Numbered from the stretch's first letter, positions 1-10,568 are shown. The stretch is DNA of 64,000 bases from an uncultured Flavobacterium sp. (GCF_947632075.1 NZ_CANRNX010000003.1:1-64000); one strand, 5' to 3'. Program-made: numbers and translations. Notes: generated by a model not told the origin, from the letters alone.

Positions 1-150
1 AAAGTTTGGGAAACTCATTTTGATACCGGCACAAATTTTATTGACGTTTATATTAATTATCTTAGAAAAAAAATAGACAAACCCTTTCAATATAATTTAA
101 TTCACACAAAAAGTGGTCAAGGATTTATCCTGAAACAAGATGAAAATTAA
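1..150 (+). CDS. Response regulator, OmpR/PhoB family, C-terminal DNA-binding fragment (5' truncated by window)
   Basis: Open frame from base 1 translates KVWETHFDTGTNFIDVYINYLRKKIDKPFQYNLIHTKSGQGFILKQDEN*, a winged-helix C-terminus; overlaps the start of the kinase gene. Confidence 0.9.
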   Translation, partial: KVWETHFDTGTNFIDVYINYLRKKIDKPFQYNLIHTKSGQGFILKQDEN

Positions 151-1525
151 AACCAAGTTAGCCCTTTTATTTACTTTAATTACAACAACGCTTTTGTTGT
201 TTTTTGCTTCGATCATTTATTTTTCGGTTAAAAACAATCGAGAAAAAGAATTTTACGCGTTACTTAAACAAGAAGCAATTACAAAAGCAAACTTGTTTTT
301 AGAACTAAAAGTTGATGCACATACACTTCAAAATATTTATCAAAACAACAGACAAACCATTAATGAAGTTGAGGTTGCAATTTACAACACCAATTTAAAG
401 TTGTTATATCACGACAATGTTGAAGTTAATATGATTGAACAATCTCCAACATTTTTAAGACAAATTAAAACCCATGGAGAACTTACGCGCTACAAAAACA
501 AATGGCAAATTATTGGTTTAAACTATAAAATAAATGACAAAACGTATGTAATTACTGCTGCAGCTTATGACGAGTACGGATACAATGTATTAGATAGTTT
601 ATTAAAAACCTGCATCTTCGTTCTGGTGGTTTCTTTATTTTTAATTATTCCTGCTGCGTTTTATTTCACGAAAAAAGCTTTAGATCCAGTTAAAGAAATG
701 ACCCAAAAAGCTCAATTAATTTCCGCTTCAAATTTAGATTTACGTCTTACTACTGAAAAAAATGAAGATGAATTAGCAGAGCTTGCATCTACTTTTAATG
801 AAATGTTGAACCGTTTAGAAAACTCGTTCGAAGCTCAAAAAAACTTTGTTTCTAATATTTCACATGAGTTAAGAACACCTTTAGCTGCTATTATTACCGA
901 ACTTGAACTTACGAACATAAAAAACAAATCGATAGATGAATATAAAATTGCAGTACATAATTCTTTAAACGATGCCCAAAAAATTGTCCGACTAATCAAC
1001 AACCTATTTGATTTAGCTAAAGCAAGTTACGATCCGTCAAAAATACATCGAAAATTAATTCGAGTTGATGAGCTTTTATTAGATGCGGTTCATCAGGTTC
1101 AACAAATAAATAACAATTATAAAATTGATCTTTCGTTTAAGAAGTTTCCTGAAAACGAAGAAGATTTGCATATATATGCAAACGAATATTTATTAAAAGT
1201 TTGTTTTGTAAACTTGATGGAAAATGCATGTAAGTTTTCTGACAATGCATGCTGCGAAGTATTTATAGATTTAGATGAAGCTTTTTTTTATTTCGAATTT
1301 AAAGATAAAGGCATTGGAATTAATTCTGACGATTTACCGTACATTTTTAATTCTTTTTACCGCGGAAACAACCAAAACTTCAACTCTGGACATGGCATTG
1401 GTTTATCATTAACTCAAAAAATAATCGAATTGCATCAAGGAAAAATAAGCGTTACATCTAAAGTAAATATCGGCACTTCATTTTTGATATCTATTGCAAA
1501 AAAATCTAACTTTTATCCTTTCTAA
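140..1525 (+). CDS. Sensor histidine kinase (HAMP, HisKA, HATPase), metal-responsive CzcS/CusS-like
   Basis: Two TM segments, NISHELRTPLAA H-box, GIGINSDDLPYIF and GHGIGLSL ATPase motifs. Confidence 0.93.
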   Translation: MKIKTKLALLFTLITTTLLLFFASIIYFSVKNNREKEFYALLKQEAITKANLFLELKVDAHTLQNIYQNNRQTINEVEVAIYNTNLKLLYHDNVEVNMIEQSPTFLRQIKTHGELTRYKNKWQIIGLNYKINDKTYVITAAAYDEYGYNVLDSLLKTCIFVLVVSLFLIIPAAFYFTKKALDPVKEMTQKAQLISASNLDLRLTTEKNEDELAELASTFNEMLNRLENSFEAQKNFVSNISHELRTPLAAIITELELTNIKNKSIDEYKIAVHNSLNDAQKIVRLINNLFDLAKASYDPSKIHRKLIRVDELLLDAVHQVQQINNNYKIDLSFKKFPENEEDLHIYANEYLLKVCFVNLMENACKFSDNACCEVFIDLDEAFFYFEFKDKGIGINSDDLPYIFNSFYRGNNQNFNSGHGIGLSLTQKIIELHQGKISVTSKVNIGTSFLISIAKKSNFYPF

Positions 1526-1564
1526 TAATATTCTAATAATATTCTAAAAGCTCTCTAACAGCCT
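1521..1564 (+). promoter_or_regulatory. Candidate response-regulator operator: TCTAA at 1521, 1532, 1543 and 1554 (11-bp period)
   Basis: Direct reading; the array sits just upstream of a TAnnTTTG -7 element. Confidence 0.6.
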
Positions 1565-1581
1565 AAGTAAAACAACCACAA

Positions 1582-1589
1582 TAATTTTG
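1582..1589 (+). promoter_or_regulatory. Bacteroidota -7 promoter element TAATTTTG for the efflux operon
   Basis: Exact match to TAnnTTTG, 45 bp upstream of the ATG at 1634; no TTG at the -33 position. Confidence 0.5.
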
Positions 1590-1633
1590 CAGACATAAAA
1601 TCTTAGATCAAATACTATCTAAAAAAAAAGCCT

Positions 1634-2773
1634 ATGTCTGTATTTTACAAAACTTTTTTAAATCTTAAAAAGACAAATGCCTTTGTCTTTCTTTTTGTTG
1701 TGCTTTTAGGTTGCGAACAAAAAAACGAATCCTCTTCTGAAGAAAACTATTTAATTAAAGATCATATCATTTCGTTAACCGAAAAATCCACCATTAAATC
1801 TAGGATTAAAATCGAAAAGGCAAGTCAAGAGGTTGTTCATTTAGATTTAGATGTAAACGGTTATGTAAAAGCTATTCCAAATCAATTTGCTAAAATTGCA
1901 GCACCTTTTGTTGGTAGAATAACTAAATCACATATTAAATTAGGGCAAAAGGTAAAAAAGGGAACTCCTATTTTTTCACTTTCATCATCAGATTTTTTTA
2001 TTGCTCAACAAACTTATTTAACTACGTATCAAGAATTAAAAGTTGCGGAAATCAATTTAAAAAGACAAGAAGATTTACTAAAAAACGCTGTTGGAGTTAA
2101 ACGTGAATTAGAAGCAGCCGAGTTGGACTATAAAGTAAAAAAACTTGCATTAAACCAGGCTGTTGCTACATTAAACATTTATGATGTAAATCCATTAAAT
2201 ATGAAAATTGGCGAAGCTTTAATAGTTACCTCACCTATTGCTGGTACTATTATTCAAAACGATTTAATTATAGGTGATTATGTAAAGGAAGACAGTGAAG
2301 CTTTAGTAACCATTGCCGAATTATCTCAGGTTTGGATTGCTGCGCAAGTTAAAGAGAAAGATTTAGCTGTTTTAAAAAACCTAAACGAGGTTTTACTTTT
2401 TGCAGAAGCTTATTCAAATACACCTTTCATTGGACAGATAGTAAATATTGGTGATGTTGTTAACGAAGACACACGTAGTGTTGAAGTATTAATTGAAGTT
2501 AACAACGCTCAAAACTTATTAAAACCGGGAATGTATGTAAGCGTAAAACTTAAAGATTCTGGAAAAGAAATGCTTGTAATTCCAACAAAAGCCATTTTTC
2601 AAGAAAAAGACGATTCTTTTATTTTTTTACAAATAGGTGAAAACCAATTTAAAAAACAAAAAATTAAAAGTATATCAACCAACGATCCAAACAAAACAGC
2701 CATTCTAGAAGGTTTAAAACAATCAGACCAACTAATTATTGATGGTGGAATTTACTTACTTCAAGCAAAATAA
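1634..2773 (+). CDS. RND efflux periplasmic adaptor (CzcB/CusB family)
   Basis: Lipoprotein-like N-terminus (VVLLGC), HlyD/barrel-sandwich pattern, operon with RND pump. Confidence 0.92.
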   Translation: MSVFYKTFLNLKKTNAFVFLFVVLLGCEQKNESSSEENYLIKDHIISLTEKSTIKSRIKIEKASQEVVHLDLDVNGYVKAIPNQFAKIAAPFVGRITKSHIKLGQKVKKGTPIFSLSSSDFFIAQQTYLTTYQELKVAEINLKRQEDLLKNAVGVKRELEAAELDYKVKKLALNQAVATLNIYDVNPLNMKIGEALIVTSPIAGTIIQNDLIIGDYVKEDSEALVTIAELSQVWIAAQVKEKDLAVLKNLNEVLLFAEAYSNTPFIGQIVNIGDVVNEDTRSVEVLIEVNNAQNLLKPGMYVSVKLKDSGKEMLVIPTKAIFQEKDDSFIFLQIGENQFKKQKIKSISTNDPNKTAILEGLKQSDQLIIDGGIYLLQAK

Positions 2774-2775
2774 AA

Positions 2776-5700
2776 ATGAATAAATTAATTGATACTGCTA
2801 TTGCCAAACGATGGCTAATGCTTTCATTGTTTGCATTAATTGCTTTGTTTGGCTATTATTCTTGGAAACATTTAGCAATTGAAGCTTACCCTGATATTGC
2901 TGATGTAACTTCACAAGTTCTAACGCAAGTTCCGGGTTTAGCAGCCGAAGAAATTGAACAACAAATTACCATTCCAATTGAACGTGCTTTAAATGGTTTA
3001 CCTGGAATGCATGTAATGCGAAGCAAAAGTACTTTTGGTCTTTCGATAATTACACTTGTATTTAAAAACGGTGTAGATGATTATTGGGCAAGAATGCGCA
3101 TTCAAGAACGTTTAACTGAGTTGGAATTACCATTTGGGGCAGTTCCGGGTTTAGATCCTTTAACTTCACCAATTGGGGAGGTTTATCGTTATATAATTGA
3201 AAGTGATTCTCATGATTTACGTGAACTAACTGATTTGCAAAATTTTGTAATCATTCCAAAAATCAAACAAATTTCTGGAGTTGCTGAAGTGACTAATTTT
3301 GGCGGAATTACTACACAATATCAAATTGAACTTGATCCTAAAAAACTCGACACCTATAATTTATCTTTAAACGAGGTTATCAAAACCATAGAAGAAAACA
3401 ACATCAATTCTGGTGGAAGTATTTTACCTAAAGGTGATTTAGGTTATGTAATTCGGGGAATTGGTTTGGTTAAAGATTTAAACGATTTCGGTAAAATTGT
3501 AGTAAAATCAGAAAAAGGAATTCCTATTTTATTAAACGATATCGGAACGCTTAAATATGGAAATGTAGAACGAAAAGGAATTTTATCCTATACCGATCGT
3601 GAACGGGATTATTCTGACAGCATTGAAGGAATTGTTTTACTTTTAAAAGGAGAAGATACCTCAGCCGTTTTAGAAAACATTCATTTGGCAGTAGCCGAAT
3701 TAAATTCAGATTTACTACCGAATGGGGTTAAAATCCATCCTTTTTTAGATCGGACCGAACTGGTAAACACAACCTTAAACACGGTATCACATACATTAAT
3801 AGAAGGCATTGCCTTAGTTGTAGTAGTATTGATTATCTTTTTAAAAAACTGGCGTGGAGCTTTATTGGTTGCTATTACCATTCCATTATCACTTTTAATT
3901 GCATTCATTTTAATGCATTTTACCAATGTACCAGCAAACTTACTTTCGTTAGGTGCTATCGATTTTGGAATCATTGTAGATGGTTCAATTGTAATGCTCG
4001 AATCTATTCTTAAAAAACGAGAAGAAGATGAAAAAGAAGAGCTCAAAGAAAAAACCATAGCAACTATAGCTAAACAAGTTGCCAAGCCCATTTTCTTTGC
4101 AACGCTTATTATCACTACTGCATATTTACCGCTATTTGCGTTTGAACGGGTTGAAAAAAAACTATTTACTCCGATGGCATTTACCGTAAGTTATGCGTTG
4201 TTTGGCGCTCTGTGTGTAGCGCTTTTATTAATACCCGGGCTGGCTTATGCGGTTTATAAAAAACCTAAAAAAATACAGCAAAACAAATGGCTAGAAAAAC
4301 TTACAAACTCTTATTCAAATCGGATCATTCACATAATGAAAAAACCTAAGAGAGTTTTTCTTCCCTTAGCAACTGTTTTATTTTTTGCCATTGGTCTTAC
4401 TTTTTTGGTTGGAAAAGATTTTTTACCAACTTTAGACGAAGGTTCTATTTGGTCGCAGGTTGAACTTCCTCCAGGATTATCAATTGAAAAATCGAAAGAA
4501 ATGGCAGATACATTACGTGCCCGAACTATGAAATATGACGAGGTTACTTACATCATGATTCAAGCTGGTAGAAATGACGATGGAACAGATCCGTGGACAG
4601 CATCGCATTTTGAAGTTTCCATTGGAATTAAACCTTATAAAGATTGGCCTAAGGGAAAAACAAAAAACGATTTAATTCATGAATTAGCCAATGAATATGC
4701 AAGTTTACCAGGCTATACTGTTGGTTTTTCGCAACCAATGATTGATGGGGTTATGGATAAAATTTCGGGTGCACATAGCGAATTAGCTGTTAAAATTTAT
4801 GGTGATGATTTTGCAGAAACGCGTCGTATTGCTGAAAATATAATGAATGAACTAAAAACTGTTAAAGGAGCTGTTGATTTAGCAATTGATCAAGAACCGC
4901 CGCTACCACAATTGCAAATTCATGCTAACCGAGATAAAATTGCTCAATATGGATTAAACGCATCAGATGTTGCCGAACTCATTGAAGTAGGAATTGGCGG
5001 AAAAGCTATTTCACAAATTTTTATCGATGATAAAGTTTACGATATTATTTGTAGATATACAGATGAAAGCCGAAACACAACAGATAAGATAGCAAACTTA
5101 ATGTTAACCAATCAAGATGGAATTAAAATTCCGTTAGCTCAAGTTACCGATATCAAAACAAGTACAGGAGAAAGTACGATAACTCGAGAAATGAATAAAC
5201 GCCATTTAACCGTAAAATTAAATTTACGAAATCGGGATTTAGGTTCTTTCCTAAAAGAAGCTCAAAATAAAATTGAAAAAAACATAACCTATGATCATGC
5301 CAAAAACCACATCAAATGGAGTGGTCAATTCGAAAATCAAAACCGAGCGTACGATAGGTTAATTTTAATTGTTCCCTTAGCAATTGCATTGATGTTTTTA
5401 CTTTTATACGGAGCTTTTGGTAACATAAGACAAGCTTTGCTTTTAATTAGCATTGTGCCATTGGCTGTTTTTGGTGGCATGTTAGCTTTAAACATCAGAG
5501 GTATGACTTTAAATGTTTCTTCTGTTGTTGGGTTTATTGCTTTGTTTGGCGTTTCCATTCAAAATGGAGTTATCATGATTTCTTACATCAATCAGCTAAG
5601 AAAAAAAGGGCAATCACTTTACAGTGCAGTTATAGATGGAGCCAAAGATAGATTTAGACCTGTTTTAATGACAGCCACAGTTGCTGTATTGGGTTTATTA

Positions 5701-5865
5701 CCAGCATCTTTAGCAACTGGTATTGGCTCTGATGTTCAACGTCCGTTGGCAACCGTAATTGTTTATGGATTGATGTTTTCGAGCATCATTACTCTTTTTG
5801 CATTACCCGCTTTATATTATTTGGTAGAAAAAAAATGGGGAAGAGAAGAAGAAGAATCAAATTAA
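2776..5865 (+). CDS. Heavy-metal efflux RND transporter, CzcA/CusA family
   Basis: 1029 aa; DFGIIVDGSIVMLES in TM4 resembles the divalent-cation HME signature. Confidence 0.95.
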   Translation: MNKLIDTAIAKRWLMLSLFALIALFGYYSWKHLAIEAYPDIADVTSQVLTQVPGLAAEEIEQQITIPIERALNGLPGMHVMRSKSTFGLSIITLVFKNGVDDYWARMRIQERLTELELPFGAVPGLDPLTSPIGEVYRYIIESDSHDLRELTDLQNFVIIPKIKQISGVAEVTNFGGITTQYQIELDPKKLDTYNLSLNEVIKTIEENNINSGGSILPKGDLGYVIRGIGLVKDLNDFGKIVVKSEKGIPILLNDIGTLKYGNVERKGILSYTDRERDYSDSIEGIVLLLKGEDTSAVLENIHLAVAELNSDLLPNGVKIHPFLDRTELVNTTLNTVSHTLIEGIALVVVVLIIFLKNWRGALLVAITIPLSLLIAFILMHFTNVPANLLSLGAIDFGIIVDGSIVMLESILKKREEDEKEELKEKTIATIAKQVAKPIFFATLIITTAYLPLFAFERVEKKLFTPMAFTVSYALFGALCVALLLIPGLAYAVYKKPKKIQQNKWLEKLTNSYSNRIIHIMKKPKRVFLPLATVLFFAIGLTFLVGKDFLPTLDEGSIWSQVELPPGLSIEKSKEMADTLRARTMKYDEVTYIMIQAGRNDDGTDPWTASHFEVSIGIKPYKDWPKGKTKNDLIHELANEYASLPGYTVGFSQPMIDGVMDKISGAHSELAVKIYGDDFAETRRIAENIMNELKTVKGAVDLAIDQEPPLPQLQIHANRDKIAQYGLNASDVAELIEVGIGGKAISQIFIDDKVYDIICRYTDESRNTTDKIANLMLTNQDGIKIPLAQVTDIKTSTGESTITREMNKRHLTVKLNLRNRDLGSFLKEAQNKIEKNITYDHAKNHIKWSGQFENQNRAYDRLILIVPLAIALMFLLLYGAFGNIRQALLLISIVPLAVFGGMLALNIRGMTLNVSSVVGFIALFGVSIQNGVIMISYINQLRKKGQSLYSAVIDGAKDRFRPVLMTATVAVLGLLPASLATGIGSDVQRPLATVIVYGLMFSSIITLFALPALYYLVEKKWGREEEESN

Positions 5866-5878
5866 AAAAGAAGAAATT

Positions 5879-7147
5879 ATGAAAAAAATATTTTTTTTAC
5901 TTCAAACCTTTTTACTGTTTTTAAGCTCTAATACATATTCACAAAACATAAAAAATCGCGAACTAGCTTTCACAGATTATTTAAAAAATGTTCAAGATTA
6001 CAATAAAGCTTATGCAGTTGAGAAACTTAATGTTTCTATATCAGAATTAAATATCGCAAGTGCTAAAGCATTTCAAGATCCAGAATTATCTATTGGTTAT
6101 TTTGATAACGGAGAAAAAAAACACCAATTGGGATTTGGATACGAAAGTGAACTTGAATGGAAATTAGAGCTTGGAGACAAAAGAAAAGCTCGAATTAACC
6201 TAGCTAAAAGCGAATATAAATTAACACAATCTATTTTATTAAATTACTTTAAAAACTTAAAAGCAGATGCAACTTTAATTTATTTTGAGGCCTTACAAAA
6301 CGAAAAAATTTTTAAAGTCAAATCAAACTCTTATGAAGCAATGAAAGAGTTGGAAAAATCAGATAGTATTCGATTTGCTTTAGGAGAAATTTCTGAAATC
6401 AATGCTAAACAAAGTAAAATTGAAGCACTTAACTTAAAAAATGATGTTTTGAATGCCGAAATGAATTACCAACACAAGCTAATTCAGCTTGGGCTATTAA
6501 TGGGTGAAACCGACTATAACTTTATTTTAAATGCTAATTTCCCTAGTGTTAACAAAGAGTTTGATCTAAATTTGTTACAAAACCTAGCTTTAGAAAACAG
6601 AACAGATTTGATCGCTGCTTTACAATCTAAAGAAGTATCGCAACGAAATATTGAATTAGCTAAAGCCAACCGAGCTATAGATTTGGGTTTAAAATTTGGC
6701 ATAGAATATAATTCGATAGTTAGAAATGAAATTGCAGAAACTCCAAAATTCACAAAAATTGGAGGTGGTGTAGTTATACCGTTAAAGTTTTCAAATAGAA
6801 GAAATAACGAATTAAAAATCGCACAGCTAGCCTACGATCAATCACAACAATTATATGACTTAGCTCAATTAGAAGTTTTAGCAGACGTAAATCAAGCTTA
6901 TATTTCGTTTATCTCGAATAAAAAACAAGTTCAAACTTTTAATGTAGGATTATTAGAACAAGCAAAAATTGTTTTAGAAGGAAAATTTTACAGCTATAAA
7001 CGTGGTGAAACTTCCTTACTTGATGTTTTAGATTCACAACGAACGTATAATGAAATTCAAGAAAAATATTATGAAACTATTTTTAATTATACAGCTGCAT
7101 TGATTGAATTAGAACGCGCAACCGGAACTCAAAATATGATGTTATAA
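5879..7147 (+). CDS. Outer-membrane efflux protein, TolC/CzcC family
   Basis: Signal peptide, coiled-coil repeats, ends with QRTYNEIQEKYYETIFNYTAALIELERATG. Confidence 0.9.
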   Translation: MKKIFFLLQTFLLFLSSNTYSQNIKNRELAFTDYLKNVQDYNKAYAVEKLNVSISELNIASAKAFQDPELSIGYFDNGEKKHQLGFGYESELEWKLELGDKRKARINLAKSEYKLTQSILLNYFKNLKADATLIYFEALQNEKIFKVKSNSYEAMKELEKSDSIRFALGEISEINAKQSKIEALNLKNDVLNAEMNYQHKLIQLGLLMGETDYNFILNANFPSVNKEFDLNLLQNLALENRTDLIAALQSKEVSQRNIELAKANRAIDLGLKFGIEYNSIVRNEIAETPKFTKIGGGVVIPLKFSNRRNNELKIAQLAYDQSQQLYDLAQLEVLADVNQAYISFISNKKQVQTFNVGLLEQAKIVLEGKFYSYKRGETSLLDVLDSQRTYNEIQEKYYETIFNYTAALIELERATGTQNMML

Positions 7148-7188
7148 AAATAGATAAGCAGGAAAATAAACTCCTGCTTATCTATTTT
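7147..7188. terminator. Bidirectional intrinsic terminator between the efflux operon and recO
   Basis: 17-bp inverted repeat AAAATAGATAAGCAGGA / TCCTGCTTATCTATTTT. Confidence 0.8.
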
Positions 7189-7195
7189 GGCTTTA

Positions 7196-7909
7196 TCAAC
7201 TAAAAACCTCAATTAACACATTTAATGAATTGGGTTCTTTAAAATTTGCGATATGTTTTTCATAATAAGCAATTAACAATCGAAGTAAAGTCCGACGTTC
7301 GTTTGCGCTAAAGCATTTTTCATTAGCCGTTAAATCAAACTTCATTAATTTGCGAAGTAAAATAGTTTCTTCTTCATTTAAACAATCTGGATTGTATTGA
7401 TTTACAAAAACGCCTTCTCGGGCATTAAAATAAATCGAAAATTCATCAGAGTCGTCAAAATAGAATCCTAAATATTTGGTTAACTCAAGGATAAAATACA
7501 AATGAAAATTGGCAGTTCCTTCGTGGTTATCAAACCACAACAAAGCGGTTTCCATAAAGGAATATAATGGCTTGTTAGGTTCTTCTTCTTTAACGGCATT
7601 CGAAATAAATTCGGCCAAGAAAATAGCCATTACGTTTTTTACGTAATCTATATTTAACGAATGATACGGATGTGCTAAACTAACCGATTTAATGTATTCT
7701 AAACTCGACTTGTTTTTATGATCGGCCTCGATTTCCAACAAAGTCAACGGTTGAAAATACACACGGTTTTGTGCATTCTTAGCTTTAGAAAATGCATTAC
7801 GAATAAAATAAGTTTTGATTCCAGCTTGTTCGGTAAAACACTTTACTATTAAACTTTTTTCTTGGTAACGAATAGCACTAAAAACAATAACTTTAGTTTT
7901 TACCAACAT
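7196..7909 (-). CDS. recO: DNA repair protein RecO
   Basis: N-terminus MLVKTKVIVFSAIRYQEKSLIVKCFTEQAG; size and fold pattern of RecO. Confidence 0.9.
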   Translation of the reverse strand: MLVKTKVIVFSAIRYQEKSLIVKCFTEQAGIKTYFIRNAFSKAKNAQNRVYFQPLTLLEIEADHKNKSSLEYIKSVSLAHPYHSLNIDYVKNVMAIFLAEFISNAVKEEEPNKPLYSFMETALLWFDNHEGTANFHLYFILELTKYLGFYFDDSDEFSIYFNAREGVFVNQYNPDCLNEEETILLRKLMKFDLTANEKCFSANERRTLLRLLIAYYEKHIANFKEPNSLNVLIEVFS

Positions 7910-10197
7910 TATCTAACAATCATGATTTTTTTAACAGTTGTATCTCCTCCATCTGGTGAAGCAATAAACACCATATATACACCAGAAACCACTTTATTTC
8001 CAGAAAAATTATAGGTATTCCAAAGTACAGTTCCTCCTTCAGATTTTTTTTCAAAAACTAAATTCCCAGCAACATCGGTAATTTTCACATTAGCATTATC
8101 TACCAAACCGGTAATCTTAACTTCACCTGTAAACTCTGGACGAACCGGATTTGGAAAAACTTTTACATTATCTAATTTTTCTGTTGCTTCAGTTGCAAAA
8201 TTTAAGAAGGAAACAATTCCTTTACGTGTTACAAAAAACACTTCGCCTGTTTTTCCGTTAATTTGAACATCTGTAACATCATTACTTGGCAATGGAGAAT
8301 TTTGTGAATCGAAACGATATAGAGTTTCTTGTCCGTTTGGTGAAACTAAGAAAACTCCGGCTCCTGCCACCGAAATCCATTTGTTATTTGCTCCGTCTAC
8401 AGTGATTTTTAAAATTTGCTGTTGATATAATAATTCTTCAGCAGTATCATCTTGAAGAATAATGATTGGATTAGATCGTAAAGAATTTGAATTTACAAAT
8501 TGATCTACTGAAGAAAGCACACGTAAACCGTACATTGTCCCTATCCACAATTGATTATTATTATCAATTGCTAAAGAGTTGATATGTCGAGAGGGCAAAT
8601 TCCCCACTCCTTCAACACTTAATAAAAGTGTTTTATTGTTTCGTGTTTCGTTAAAAGCAATAACCCCACTGTTATTTGTTCCAATCCATTTAGTGTTATT
8701 TTTATCAATTACAGGAGCTGCAAATTTTTCTGTTTTCTGAACCTCTGCTGATAAAACACTTGTAAAAGAATATTGTTTCCAATTATCATTTAAGTCAAAA
8801 GACTTTAATGGAAAATCTGACCAACTATTAGAAATCCATCCCGTACCATTTCTATCAAACTCAGGACCAATTACACGCGTAGAATTAAAATTACCATCTA
8901 AAATACTAGATAAGATTGTATTAGAAAAATCGTATAAAGTTGAGCTACTTTCCTCAAATTTATTTTGATTTAAAGCTACATCTAACATTCCGTTAAAAAA
9001 AGAACTTACGTAAAGATGTCCTTTTTTTCGTGGGTTCATTGAGATATTACTTGTTGAAAGTATATTTCCGATTTTTGCTGCGGACAGATGTGACCAACCT
9101 AAATTAAAATTGTATTTACTAATTCCATAAGATTCATATATCGGAGAATAGTTATTTCTGATGCCTCCGAAGGCAACATAAAAGTCATTATTGTTTAAAT
9201 AAATTGAATATGCATTATTTGAAAGTGGTCCTTCGGGTGAGATTATGTATTCTGAATTTGCAACTTGATTAATAATCATAGCCCCATTAATTTTTGTACC
9301 TAAAAAAAAGGTTCCGTTTTTAATTAAAGCACAATTGAATTCACCCGTATTTTCGTTGAAAATGAATTCGAATTGTCTAGACAAATTCTGATTATATAAA
9401 CGTACCGCTTGGTGAGTAACTACTGTTAATTCTTTTTTAAATGCAGTAATTTTATAAAATCCACCATAAACAGTATCTACTACAATTGGCATATCGTTCT
9501 CAAAACGATTTAAAGTTAAGTTTTCTTTTACACCAACCAAAAAACCATCTAAATTTGCGATGCTTAACCATTTCGAAGTATCGAAAATTTGCCATTGTAT
9601 AAAATCGATTTTATTCTGATTTGAAAGCGAAATTCGTTTTAAACCAAATTGATCTGTAACCGCATAAATATAATTTCCTACAACTATCGTTTGAAGAACT
9701 TTTGTGTATTCACCAGAATTTCCTATGTAATACGAATCTCCGAAATTATTATCGTTTAAACGAATTACACTTATTCCGTAATCTGTAGAAACATAAGCAA
9801 AACCTTCTTCAACAAATATGTCGTTAATTCTTTTTAAATTATCTGGAATTGAATTCTTATTTACGATATCATTCAAAAAGATTACTTTACCTGAATGCTC
9901 TTCAATAATTGCAATTTGACCGTTTGAATTTCCAACAAGAATTTTACCAAAATTTGTACTATAAGCAATTGAGGTAATATCAAAAGCCTTAAATCCGTTT
10001 ATAGAATTATAAATTTCAGAAGATTCATCTTGATCATCCCAAACGAAAACAGCATTATCTGTAGCAAAATAAGTTTTAGAAGGCGAATGTGCTATGGCAC
10101 GAATTTCATTATAAGAAAAATAACCTTTCCAAAGTTGATTTTGCGCAAACGTGCTTATTGATAAACAAAAAAATAATATTTGATAAACGAATTTCAT
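7909..10197 (-). CDS. porZ: PorZ-like T9SS protein: beta-propeller repeats with a C-terminal T9SS sorting domain
   Basis: Signal peptide, propeller repeats (LWIGTMYGLRVL), C-terminal KVFPNPVRPEF...GVYMVFIASPDGGDTTVKKIMIVR; overlaps recO. Confidence 0.8.
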   Translation of the reverse strand: MKFVYQILFFCLSISTFAQNQLWKGYFSYNEIRAIAHSPSKTYFATDNAVFVWDDQDESSEIYNSINGFKAFDITSIAYSTNFGKILVGNSNGQIAIIEEHSGKVIFLNDIVNKNSIPDNLKRINDIFVEEGFAYVSTDYGISVIRLNDNNFGDSYYIGNSGEYTKVLQTIVVGNYIYAVTDQFGLKRISLSNQNKIDFIQWQIFDTSKWLSIANLDGFLVGVKENLTLNRFENDMPIVVDTVYGGFYKITAFKKELTVVTHQAVRLYNQNLSRQFEFIFNENTGEFNCALIKNGTFFLGTKINGAMIINQVANSEYIISPEGPLSNNAYSIYLNNNDFYVAFGGIRNNYSPIYESYGISKYNFNLGWSHLSAAKIGNILSTSNISMNPRKKGHLYVSSFFNGMLDVALNQNKFEESSSTLYDFSNTILSSILDGNFNSTRVIGPEFDRNGTGWISNSWSDFPLKSFDLNDNWKQYSFTSVLSAEVQKTEKFAAPVIDKNNTKWIGTNNSGVIAFNETRNNKTLLLSVEGVGNLPSRHINSLAIDNNNQLWIGTMYGLRVLSSVDQFVNSNSLRSNPIIILQDDTAEELLYQQQILKITVDGANNKWISVAGAGVFLVSPNGQETLYRFDSQNSPLPSNDVTDVQINGKTGEVFFVTRKGIVSFLNFATEATEKLDNVKVFPNPVRPEFTGEVKITGLVDNANVKITDVAGNLVFEKKSEGGTVLWNTYNFSGNKVVSGVYMVFIASPDGGDTTVKKIMIVR

Positions 10198-10354
10198 ATC
10201 CTAGATTTAATACTTACAAATATAAACGATAACTCATATAAAATTAGTACAATTTTATACTGAAAAAACTTGTTTACATTATTGTGAATAAGAATTTCAA
10301 ATATTTTTAATACTTTAAAACAAATAACCTAATTTTAACTTTATAGTTTTAAAC

Positions 10355-10460
10355 TTATTTGTACGGCTTTAGCCTTAGAAACGGGGAATCGTGTGTAAAC
10401 CACGAACTGTAGCGCAACTGTAAATAAACTTTAGTTTATGAGTCAGACCTCCGCAATTAA
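10355..10460 (+). ncRNA. Cobalamin (B12) riboswitch aptamer
   Basis: Conserved order of ACGGGGAATC, GTAGCGCAACTGTAA and B12-box-like GAGTCAGACCTCCGC. Confidence 0.88.
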
Positions 10461-10478
10461 GTTGACTTTGCTTCGCAT

Positions 10479-10568
10479 AAAAGTAAATGTCTGTTGGTCT
10501 TTTCGGTTTCCAATTTCCAGATTTCCTACCTGCATTTACTTTTTTAATTGTTTAATTATAAAAGTAAA
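10479..10568 (+). promoter_or_regulatory. Riboswitch expression platform with mutually exclusive helices
   Basis: AAAAGTAAATG (10479-10489) pairs with CATTTACTTTT (10533-10543); the same TTTACTTTT (10535-10543) can pair with AAAAGTAAA (10560-10568) 3 nt before the nrdB ATG. Confidence 0.6.

Noticed and set aside
3681-4115. 144-aa minus-strand ORF inside the RND pump gene
   Set aside because: Antisense to a well-supported CDS; low-complexity Ser/Thr-rich translation with no family pattern
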